A stretch of 64,000 bases of DNA from Lineus longissimus (Eukaryota > Nemertea > Pilidiophora > Heteronemertea > Lineidae). Under the pieces are notes generated by a model that was not told where the DNA came from, ran no database searches, and saw nothing but the letters and a program-made list of their open reading frames with translations. The translations under genes were made by a program, and so were the position numbers. Shown one piece after another: positions 11,901-21,634 of this stretch (positions within the stretch are counted from its first letter, which is position 1; each line of letters begins with the position of its first letter). Location of the stretch: positions 12,400,001 to 12,464,000 of the forward strand of contig NC_088319.1 of assembly GCF_910592395.1 (NCBI RefSeq). The letters are read 5' to 3'.

Positions 11901-14900
11901 AGTGTTAACCACTAGGCCATGATAGTTTGTGTTAGCCAGCAGTGTTAACCACTAGGCCATGATGATTTGTATTAGCCAGCAGTGTTTACTACTAGGCCTA
12001 ATGATTTGTATTAGCCAGCAGTGTTTACCACTAGGCCTAATGATTTGTATTAGCCAGCAGTGTTTAGCACTGCACTAGGCCGTGATGATTTGTATCAGCC
12101 AGCAGTGTTTACCACTAGGCCTAATGATTTGTATCAGCCAGCAGTGTTAACCACTAGGCCTAATGATTTGTATTAGCCAGCAGTGTTTACCACTAGGCAG
12201 GCCATGATTTGTGTTAGCCAGCAGTGTTAACCACTAGGCCTAATGATTTGTATTAGCCAGCAGTGTTTACCACTAGGCAGGCCATGATTTGTGTTAGCCA
12301 GCAGTGTTAACCACTAGGCCTAATGATTTGTATTAGTCAGCAGTGTTTAGCACTAGGGCAGGCCATGATTTGTGTTAGCCAACAGTGTTAACCACTAAGT
12401 CATAACTTAAATTTAATCCTTATCATTTATGTTTCAGACTGACAAGACCATGGTCGAACTCGAGATAGACTTGAACCAAAAGGTCGGCGAGTGGGACATC
12501 ATCCAGGAGTCGAATAGTAAACTTGCTCCAGTTTATGGTCCAGGGTTTACCGGCATGAAGAACCTCGGTAACAGCTGTTACATGAACTCTGTTATGCAAG
12601 TCCTGTTCTCATTTCCAGACTTTAGAAGAAGGTAAGGGTAAATCAAATATTATATAAAAGATGGCAACACTTTTAAAGATCCTTCGCCAATTCAGATAAA
12701 AGTGCTGGTCGAAAAATGGCTGCCGAGCAAAAAGGTTTAAGTTGTGTTTTCAAGGGGTCACTCTTGTTTTGTGTGTAACTCATTATTTTGCCAGCTAGAA
12801 GAATTTCTTCTAAACACTTCTTCTGGATAGCTTTTTACAAAACAATTTCCTTTTCAGATATGTTGACAATGTGCAACAGATCTTCAGGAATGCTGCTGGT
12901 AATCCGTCGGGAGATTTTACTGTGCAAATGTAAGTGAACTTTAGTATTTCAAGTTCTTGGAATGATTTGATGCAGATTATGAAATGAAATCCATGCTGCA
13001 GCGCACAGTGTATTATTATGATTATCAAGAACTTGCATCCAGTCTAACAGTCAACACTTACTTCTTCTCACAGGGCCAAACTGGGCAACGGGCTCCTGTC
13101 GGGTGATTACTCCCACCCACCACCAGAGGGAGCGGGAGATCCACAGCCCGACCAGGGAATCCATCCACAAATGTTCAAGACGCTAATCGGGCGTGGCCAT
13201 GCGGAGTTTTCAACCAAGCGCCAACAGGACGCGCAGGAGTTCATTCTTCATATGTTCAATCTGATTGAGGTGAGGGTGGAGATGCTTGTCATTTCAATAT
13301 CTAGAACATATTACTTCATTGTGTTTTCGGTTGTATCTAAAAAAATACTTGACTTCGGTTTCAGCGGAGCAGCCGAGACCAGCTGAATCCGTGTGATTGT
13401 TTCAAGTTCCAAATCGAAGAAAGAATCCAATGTATACAGTCGAAAAAGGTGAAATATTCCAACCGAGAAGAGAATATACTGGCTCTGCCAATCCCCATGG
13501 ATGTGGCTACTAATATGGGTAAGCACTTTTCAATTTTGATAAGCCACTAAGTGTAGGAATTTGAAATAATTGTCGGACATTCTGAAAAATGAGAAAAATT
13601 ACCTTTCTTCTTTCTGCGTTCAACCTGCCCAAGCTATTACTTCAGTCCTTTGGTGGAGATGAAGCGGCTCCTTTTAACTTCCATGACGGATTCTTTATAA
13701 GTCATCTCCCAACTATTTCAGATGAGGTTGCCAAGTATGAGGCAAAGAAGAAACTTCTCCAAGAATCTGGACATGCAGTGTGAGTATTTCTGTGCCATTC
13801 GATTAGTCTAATTGGTTGAATGAGGTCGACTATATCAAGCCGTTTGCACGGTACCTAACCAGCCCTGATCACTCACGACGTCATGAATGGCACAAGTCTG
13901 GTAATGACGCAAAGAAGTACAGTCAGCCAAACCAGATATGTTTGATATTGCATTATACTGCCGATTTCTACAGAGTATGTTTGTTCATTTCAAGTTTTAA
14001 GGGATTGATGCCAAGAACTGTGCTGTCCTTTTTCCAGTGACCCTAAGGAGATTGTGCGACCCAAGATCTCGTTGAAGAACTGTATTGATGCATTCCTGGC
14101 GGACGAGGTTGTCGACGACTTTTATAGTACGGCATTAGAATCGAGATCTGTTGCTAGCAAGTAAGTCCTTTATAGATGAAATCCTATAGGCGTCTTCAGT
14201 CCTTATGGGCTGATGTGTGAAGCTACTGGTCTGATTTCATCAAAGACAAGCCCATAATCTCTGCAGAAAAAAAATCGCAAAAGTTGGACAGGAGTTTGTC
14301 AAAGATCTTCACCAAAATAATTCAATAGTAGTCATGTTTTGCTTACGTCTATTTTCTGTGAGAGAAAGACAGGAGATATGCTGGTGCAAGTGGGTCTTTT
14401 TTGTGTACTTAAATCTGGGTCATCTGCATGCTCCTCCCCTCGTTCAGTATCGTTTTCTTTCATTTTCAGACGTACAAGAATCTCCACTTTCCCCGATTAC
14501 CTGATTATCCAACTAAAGAAGTTCACGATAGGCGATGACTGGACTCCAAAGAAATTAGGTAATGGCACGAAAAGATGACTAAATGTTGCATTTGCTGTTG
14601 AAATATATAGTAAAACCTCTCTATTAAGGACACCCTTGGGACAGGCAAGTGCTGTCCTTGATAGAGAGGTTTGTCATGATTAGAGAGGTCGAATTAAAAG
14701 GCAACAACCAATTTTGGGACAAAACAAGTGTCCTTAATTGAAAGGGTGTCCTTTATACAGAGGTGTCCGCTAAGGGAGGTTCAACTGTATTGGTAAACGG
14801 CTTTCTACATTTTGGGCATACTTGAAGAGAATAAGATGAAACATTTTGAAAACGTTCTTATTTTGTGTTTCCCTTTCAGATGTGTCTATGGACATGCCAG

Positions 14901-16542
14901 ACGAGGTTGACTTTGGGAATATGAAGGGTGCGGGCAAACAGACAGGGGAGGAGGATCTACCGGAACCTGGGGGAGATGTACCGGGTGAGTTGGAATAATC
15001 TTGGTGCCTCGTTGGTAAAGAAGACTTTGACTTCGAAATGGTTTAGGTTTTGTGTGAAGTGATATTGGCTTCTTCTGGTAATTTAAGAGTTACAAATAAT
15101 AGCACATTTTTCATATTTTTAGGCGAATTTCAACTCGAGCTCCATCGGTCCATTTAGTCATCTGAACATGATTTGCCAATCAAATATGGTGTCACAATCA
15201 CACGGGTTTCCCAGTTGCAAAAGAGTTGTATCGAGGCTTGTAAAAAGGCTGTATGTGACTTCTTGAGTCGAGACGCTATACAATGCCTTCATGCTTGAAA
15301 AAACTTTTTTGATTTTTCAGCTGTCCAGATAGATCCAATAGCAGTGCAACAGCTGTCTGACATGGGCTTCCCGGCCGAGGCTTGTAAAAAGGCTGTCTAT
15401 ATGACCAAGAATGCTGGGGTCGAGATCGCTATGCAATGGGTGATGGAACACATGGAAGATGCAGGTAAGAAATTGATTCTCTGATCTATTTTCGGGTAAG
15501 TTTTGGGAAGGTGTTGTCTGGTTTCAAGGGTGGGAAGCTGTTCTTTGTTTTCAGAGAACAGCCTCCCAGGTTATAAATGCGCATTCATTTTCGAGGGTTT
15601 TCAAGTTCTAGCCAAAATGGTGGAAACTATGGTCAACCCTTAACATACCAACTTCTCCTTCCAGATTTTGCTGCACCATTTGTGATACCAAGCAAAGAAC
15701 AATCTTCAGCTGGCTTCACTGCCAACGAAGAACACATCATCATGCTCATGTCCATGGGATTTACACGCGAGCAGACGATTAGGGCTCTCAAGGCGACCGA
15801 CAACAACCTGGAACGGGCTGCCGATTGGATCTTCAGCCACGCCAATGAGCCCATGGACACCGGGAGCGGCGAGGCTGCTGGGCCGCAGTACAGGGATGGA
15901 AATACGAGTGAGTTGGTTCGATTGTGGCCTAGTTTCAATTGCCCAGTTCATGCATGGGAACTTGAAAGTGGAAGAGATTAATCCTGGGATGCGACATTTC
16001 TGATTTTTGGAGGATTTATGTTTTTTCTCCTTTTAAAATGTTAGGGCAGTTCAGGGGACAGCATTTTCTCATGAAAGAAACTTCAATTTCTTTTGCTCTT
16101 GGCTGACAGGGTTCTCCACAGGGTTTTGTCAAGGTAGGGTGGTACCCTTGATATTGTGTGCCACACAAGGTAGGGTGGCCAGGAAGTCAAGGTAGGGTGG
16201 CCCTATAGAAACCCTTTACAAAATTCGAGAGCAAGGTAGGGTGGCTCTTCCAAGGGAGGGTAGTAAGCCCCGACAAAAGGCCTTGCGGAGAACACGGGGG
16301 CACTGTCACATTCCTGATCATCTGCTCCTTAGACCATGTAGTAAAATGTTACTTTTCCTTTCCTTTCAGAATACAAATTAGTCGCTTTCATCTCTCACAT
16401 GGGGATGTCCACGCAGTGCGGCCATTACGTCTGCCATATCCTCAAAGATGGCCGCTGGACGATATTCAACGACGAGAACGTAGCCCTATCGGAACATCCT
16501 CCGAAGGATTTGGCCTATATTTACTTCTACCAGCGGTTATAA
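8961..16542 (+). CDS. USP5: Ubiquitin carboxyl-terminal hydrolase 5 (isopeptidase T)
   Basis: Seventeen exons, all GT-AG: 8961-9065, 9631-9756, 10043-10097, 10427-10652, 11063-11298, 11634-11728, 12438-12631, 12858-12929, 13074-13269, 13365-13518, 13722-13779, 14038-14160, 14470-14558, 14880-14984, 15321-15464, 15665-15907, 16370-16542. They sum to 2394 nt, 797 aa, with no stop and agreeing phases (human isoforms 835/858). Domains: cryptic N-terminal zinc-finger-like region; ZnF-UBP with C192, C195, C212, H225; catalytic Cys box GNSCYMNS with C328; UBA1 (exon 15) and UBA2 (exon 16), each with an MGF; His box CGHYVCH with H759. The Zn and Cys residues sit exactly seven positions before their human counterparts. 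The enzyme disassembles unanchored polyubiquitin chains from the free C-terminus and replenishes cytosolic ubiquitin. Small exon 11 is the least certain border. Confidence 0.97.
10147..10253. mobile_element. TA-flanked MITE family, copy 1 (USP5 intron 3)
   Basis: Inverted ends CAGTAGAACC and GGTTCTACAG flanked by TA on both sides, about 107 bp, with ACACCTCTCTAATAAGGACA inside. The TA flank and short inverted ends suggest a Tc1/mariner-type non-autonomous element. Same family as copies at 14606, 19327, 44250, 47146, 56777 and 62170. Confidence 0.75.
11812..12405. repeat. 39-45-bp minisatellite, about 15 units, in USP5 intron 6
   Basis: Unit core TAGCCAGCAGTGTTTACCAC then TAGGCCTAATGATTTGTAT. 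About 15 imperfect units. Toward the 3' end two variants alternate (AGGCCTAATG...TAT and AGGCAGGCCATG...TGT), forming a higher-order dimer. The array occupies most of the intron between exons 6 and 7 and is absent from the spliced coding sequence. Confidence 0.93.
14606..14789. mobile_element. TA-flanked MITE family, copy 2 (USP5 intron 13)
   Basis: Starts TATAGTAAAACCTC and ends GGGAGGTTCAACTGTA, about 184 bp. Contains AGTGCTGTCCTTGATAGAGA and the conserved centre CAACCAATTTTGGGACAAAA. This is the best full-length copy together with the one at 19327. Confidence 0.8.
15130..15295 (+). pseudogene. Decayed duplicate of the USP5 UBA1 exon in intron 14
   Basis: GAGGCTTGTAAAAAGGCTGT at 15233-15252 is identical over 20 bases to 15377-15396 in exon 15. 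Weaker similarity continues on both sides: CATCTGAACATG and GGTTTCCC upstream, CGAGACGCTATACAATG downstream (exon: CGAGATCGCTATGCAATG). The frame is broken. A TTTTTAG acceptor-like site lies at its 5' side near 15121. It reads as an old tandem exon duplication, no longer usable as coding sequence. Confidence 0.75.
16111..16293. mobile_element. Short inverted-repeat element with CAAGGTAGGGTGG repeats (USP5 intron 16)
   Basis: Ends GTTCTCCACAGGGTTTTGTC and GACAAAAGGCCTTGCGGAGAAC are imperfect inverted repeats of about 20 bp. Between them the word AAGGTAGGGTGG recurs four or more times. About 183 bp, no coding capacity; MITE or foldback-type. Confidence 0.65.
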
Positions 16543-17261
16543 GAAGAGTTGGTGATTGACAATGAAAATGGCTGCCAAACACTTTCTGTGTCTCCACAAG
16601 AAGATTTCAGATGTACAAGATTCCATCAACCGATGCAACCATTTTGAGATATCATAACATATGCTCTAGGGTCACTGTGAAACTAGTATTCAAATCTATA
16701 AACAGGCGCAATGGATCCAACAAAAATAGATTTCAATGAAGAAATGTGATAGAATGTTCGAGTCCTGAACAAATTTAAACTGTTCATCAACTAAAAAAAG
16801 AAGTGTTTAAGTAGGATATCATCTCATCACTTGTCACTGTGAAACCAGGATTCTAGTCTTTGTTTCCACCAAAAAAATTATTTCAATAAAGAAATATGGT
16901 GGAACAAAGTTAAAAACTGTTCATTCACTACCAGTTGGAAAACTTAACCCGAAGCTTTTACTTCCAACTTGAAGCTTCGTCATTGACCAGACATGTGACT
17001 CGAAGATGCTGTCCCATATTCCCATACGGTATAGTGCTAGTTCCTATAGAGTTACTACTCATATGTGCTTTGATGTACTCTTGCCCTTTCACAGCTTGAA
17101 CTGGAAACAATCGTCATAACTCCGATATAAGTATAAGTGGTCAAAATATACGCTTATGTAACTGTATACTGTGTGTATTCAAAAGTTCCAAAATGGCCCC
17201 CACATGATGTGATAATTTCAAATCCGGTTTTGAATTTTCCATTTTGTGTGGGATTCGCTGC

Positions 17262-17340
17262 TATTGTTGGGTAGAAGGTGACTGGGTAGCTGACAGCTTG
17301 GTGATATTGCCCTCAGTAATGCCATTAGACCTTTAACACA
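17262..17340. repeat. Dispersed repeat shared with 39970-40040
   Basis: Shared ordered blocks: AGGTGACTGGGTA, ACAGCT, ATATTGCCCT, TAATGCCA/TAATACCA and a short CCTTTAA/CCTTAAA ending. Probably part of the same larger element as 17778-17848, whose limits I cannot fix. Confidence 0.55.
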
Positions 17341-17777
17341 GGCCAGGTGGAGTGGGTTGTAAGCTATGGAATAGAGGATGAAGCAATTTGAACTTTCTTG
17401 ATAACACTGCTTATACACAAATATGTGCTGCCATCTATTAGATGAAAATGACATTTACATGTACATGTATGTGCTAAGTTGATGCTTTTCAACTACCTCT
17501 GAGAATATGCATTTGATGTTTACAAAATGATGGACCCTTTGAATTTATGGTCTCAAATTGATTTTTGATGTTTCTTGAGCTTCCGGCTTGAACTTTCAAT
17601 ATTACAGGCCTACAACGTTCGCCAAAAAATTTGAAATTTGCAACTGAATTAGAAAATTTCAAATCGGGTAAATAGGTATTGAAAATCAATTTCAACAATG
17701 CTGTTTTGTAGATAGATATACAAAAATTATAATTTTCAGCTTAAGATTCAGCATAGTTGTATTCATGATAATTGCGC

Positions 17778-17848
17778 TGTGGCACTGGGTATAACTGAAG
17801 TTCTATTTTCTTGAGTCACCAGTAATTACAAATGGTATACCCCTTTAA
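17778..17848. repeat. Dispersed repeat, copy 2 (first copy at 2137-2207)
   Basis: See the copy at 2137: about 70 bases with the ordered blocks GTGGCA, GTATAACTG, TTCTATTTTC, CACCAGTAATTA and TACCCCTTT conserved. Confidence 0.6.
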
Positions 17849-19099
17849 AAGGGATCCAATCATGAGTAAAAACTTCTTATTTGGCCATGCTCATCGTAGT
17901 AAATATCAGTATTTAGGATGACCTCTTTTACAAGTCGGTAATGCAGTGGAAAATGTTATGTAATCTGGCCAAGTAATCAGCTCACATGATGACAGTTTCA
18001 AGGATCCCATTGGTGATGCAAGGTTTGTCAATGAAGGCAAAAAATGACTCTTCACTGTGTTCACCTTGGGGAGAGTCCTTGCATCTAGTGAATCCAGTGA
18101 ATATTTTCGTTTCTACGTTTTCAAAGAATTGAATATGCTTTCATTACTTTTTCATCTCATTGTTTGTAAATTGGTTAAACATATTGTTATTATTTAATTG
18201 ATGTTTGTCTTACAATAAATGCTAGCTGTTTTGGAATGAAAAGTTTAGTTTTTTTTGTGCTGCTGGTAGTCATGAGGAAAAGTGAGCGTTTACTATCCTT
18301 TCTAAGAACTGCTTCGCTGAGAACGTTTCGCATTCCTGTTTCTTTATCGGAAATACAAAAAAGGCCGAGATTTCATCTGGGAGTGAGCGTCGGCCAAACA
18401 ATCTCTCAAGACACGCCTACTGTTACTTTATTCTCTGAATCGTGTCATTGTGGCATGGGTAATCGTCGGTTACTTCGACTTTTGTTCCCTCCAGTGAACC
18501 ACAATGCTCAAATGTACGCTGTCCTAATTTGTTCAACTTTCTTCAAAACAATCAATTTCTTTCTTACGATCCTTTAATGTTTAACTTGCAAGTCTGACAT
18601 TTCAATAGTATTCTATATCCCCAATACTGTTTGATAATCCCCCATAACCCATATTTGGTCAACAGTAGGCCCACCTGTCGCCCTGTCTTAGTTTTTCCAA
18701 TCATCTTCAGTGCCGGCTTTCATGCAATCCTTTGAACGATATTGTTTGTAATCTGACAAAGCGCCCAGTCGTCTCGTGGCAATGACTAAAGCCGGTCTTT
18801 GTAAACATTAGCATCAGTGTCTGATCTTTTACCTTTGACGTCATAATCAGGTATGCTGCAACCATCTATGGACGTATCTTCGTTGATACGTAAGGTTGCC
18901 ATGGAAACGAGATGATTCGTACAAGTTTCTTTCAAAGTATTGAGAGAAGATGCCATTTATGGTCAAGGTTTTGTTCCGGTGTCTTCCAGACTTGGCTTTG
19001 ATGTCTGTTTTTCCGGATGCATCATACTTGCTTGACCCCTTATGTCCGTCAAAACACTGTTTGGGTCAATATTCAGAGACATGTAAACAATAGTATGAT

Positions 19100-19330
19100 A
19101 CATGGCTACATGTACATTCCACATGTACATGTGGTACAATGTACCTTTGTTGAAAGAGATGTACATACAGTGCAGTCAATAACATAAAACCTTTAGCATG
19201 TACATTCCACATGCATAGTGGCTACCAAGTACTTTTGTTAAGAAGTATAATATTGTACAGTGTGGACAATGACATTAACCCTTTAGCATGTACATTTCAC
19301 ATATTCATGGGGTACAATGTACTTGATACA
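19100..19330. repeat. About 3 copies of an 88-90-bp repeat
   Basis: TGTACATTCCACATG recurs at about 19111, 19199 and 19289, each followed by a GTGG- or GGGTACAATGTAC-like segment and ACATTAACCCTTTAGCATG-like words. The last unit abuts the MITE copy starting at 19327. Confidence 0.75.
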
Positions 19331-19510
19331 GAAGAATCTCTCAATTGATGACAGCCTCGGGACTGAGAAGTGCTGTCCTTACTAGAGAGGTGTGCTGATT
19401 AGTGATATCAAATTGAAGGGAAACAACCAATTTGGGAGCAAAGCTATACCGCTCTTATTAGAGAGGGTGTCCTCAATAGAGAGGTGTCCGCTAAGGGAGG
19501 CTCCACTGTA
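19327..19510. mobile_element. TA-flanked MITE family, copy 3
   Basis: Starts near TACAGAAGAATCTC and ends GGGAGGCTCCACTGTA, about 184 bp, with AGTGCTGTCCTTACTAGAGA and AACAACCAATTTGGGAG inside. Near full length; the 5' end has drifted. Confidence 0.78.
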
Positions 19511-20098
19511 TTTTCGTTTGAAGAGATTTACATTGTAGTCAATGACGTGGACCCTTAAGCAACTCTTCCATCAAACATAAGAATTTCAGAGTTCAACGTC
19601 AGGAAGGTGTCAGTTTTAACTGTCTGAAATCAAATAAGCAGTTTGATCTCTATATCCTTGGGCATTGGGCAAGCCACATTACCTAACTCGCCTCACAGGT
19701 GAAAGTGGATTCTTCTGTCATGCTAAGAGTGACAAAGGATCATCAAGTGATGACAATCTTTGACAATCATGGGGAACAAAACCTCAAGTGAATTGGGTCA
19801 GTGTTGACAGTTTCGTCATTCTTGAGACCTGTTCAAAATACTTTTGAAGTGTTTGTTCCCTGACTCTGTGATTGTGTGGATGCCTGAAGTGTTCCTACAA
19901 ATCTGAACTGCTAAGAAAGTCCCACGTTGTCTGCATGTCCACAGATACTTGTGCCCTGGTGAGGCAAATGAAATTTGATTTCACGGTTCTCATCAGTCAC
20001 TTTCATTCGCCCTTTTTTTGTGCCGTGAAGGGGTTTATCTTCAACTTTCATCAGCAAAGCCACGACTTTCATGTAAAAAACACTCATTCATTGCAATT

Positions 20099-20195
20099 AG
20101 GCCTATAGTCCTTTAACCGTCTTTAACCATTAGGACTATTAGTCCTTTAACTAGTCTTTAGCCATTAGCACTGTAGTCCTTTAACCATTAGTTGT
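20099..20195. repeat. Short tandem repeat with TAGTCCTTTAAC
   Basis: TAGTCCTTTAAC(C/T) occurs three times within about 90 bases, with GTCTTTA(A/G)CCATTAG between copies. Confidence 0.75.
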
Positions 20196-20567
20196 TCCAG
20201 AGTAAGAGGAGGAACCTAAACCATTTAGGTGGATATCTTCAACATACTAGGAACTTATTTCTCTTCCACCATAAAAGAGTTAATACAAAAGCTTTCAAGA
20301 ACTTCCTCAATACGGTATATCGTAAATGCGATAGTCTTGTATCATCCATATTTTCTTCGCCAGAAAATGCCAAACTCCCCGGGAGTGTTTCCTGGAGACG
20401 AGACAATCACCACGGCAACCTCTCATAGAACAAAGTGGCTTTCGGCAGCCAGGAAGGAGCGTGTAATTACCTTATATAGTGTTGCAGGCATCAATTAGGG
20501 TTTTACGCCAATACCCAACAAAACATAATATAAACATGATAAACAAAACATTTTTGTATTTCATAGG

Positions 20568-20573
20568 TTTTAT
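20568..20573 (-). other. Candidate poly(A) signal of the LRR-Ig gene
   Basis: TTTATT on the plus strand is AATAAA on the minus strand, about 1.06 kb past the LRR-Ig stop codon. It would give a 3' UTR of about 1 kb. Confidence 0.4.
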
Positions 20574-21634
20574 TTTTTCAAAATAGAATACACTGGTGCA
20601 ATAAGAAAATAACCTTGGATATGTACAACAGAGGGTTAAATTGATCACAGTTTAGTAGGAATGGATTTGATATGGAAAAATAACATTATATAAGGCAGAA
20701 GATAATCCACAATTTGAAAGCGAAGTAAGGAGAGTATGATAATAATAATAACCGGTTTCCCACAACAAATCAGACAGAATAGAGAATTTGATGCAAAAAC
20801 AATAAAACCAAATACATTTTGAATTTGAACAGTAAAGAATGATCACCAACTTATACCGAAGACATGTGTATCTTCTTATCATCCAGGTCAACCTGGGGTA
20901 CAGTACTGCGCCTTTCGTCTTTAACAGACTGGAATAACTATGGTGACGTAATACTGATAGCAACTTACATAATATATAGCGTGCTTCTAAACTAGCATCG
21001 AGTGCACCATTTTTAGATTAAGTGCACAATTTTCAGTTCTATATGCGGCTAAAACCGGCAACAATTGCCATAAACATATGATGATGAAGGCAAGGACTGA
21101 AATGCCCCCAAAGTTATGATTTGCCAAAACCTATCGACAGGACCAATTGCCGGGTAGTTTCTGGTCGTACAATTTGTGTTATGTTATAAATTATGTTATT
21201 CTGCCATGGGGATTATAAAACATATCAAAAGAATGAAATAGCCCACATCCTTGTAGGTGGTGAGACACAACAACAAGTTATCTAACTAGACCCATCCTAC
21301 CAAATACTTTATCTACACCAACTATACATAAACTACTATACACGTTCAACTCTTGTCAGTTTACTTCTCTGATATGTGGCGTATCTGAGATAATGGAATG
21401 TTATGAAGAGGAAGACCATGTCAACACTTCAAAGCTAAGTGAAACAACCAGATAAGTCTCTCATATCATATGATATTGTGACCAGCACATGTCTTAACAT
21501 CAACACGAATAACATCTTGGGTAACTACAATGTACATGCAGCAAGCCATGTTTCACTTGGTGTAAAGCAGTTTAGAAATTCATCACTAGATGACACAATT
21601 TACATTGTAAGACAAGCATTTCCTTCAGTTACGA

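Larger units (their letters stand above)
16543..18235 (+). other. USP5 3' UTR and downstream DNA
   Basis: No further coding exon. AATAAA occurs at 16885-16890 and 18214-18219; either may be the USP5 poly(A) signal. Two dispersed-repeat segments (17262-17340 and 17778-17848) lie inside, so a long 3' UTR would carry them. Confidence 0.5.
18236..20567. other. Intergenic region between convergent USP5 and LRR-Ig genes
   Basis: A 113-codon plus-strand open frame at 18236-18577 and other shorter frames do not resemble known proteins. The region holds the tandem array at 19100, a MITE copy at 19327 and a short tandem repeat at 20099. Confidence 0.5.

Noticed and set aside
13589-13721. Open frame extending USP5 exon 11 upstream, with an alternative acceptor ACTTCAG near 13641
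   Set aside because: The upstream part has no similarity to USP5, while the acceptor at 13721 gives a phase-consistent join and the expected [10 protein letters not shown] sequence.
18236-18577. 113-codon plus-strand frame after USP5
   Set aside because: Starts just past a likely poly(A) signal and shows no domain; not supported as a gene.
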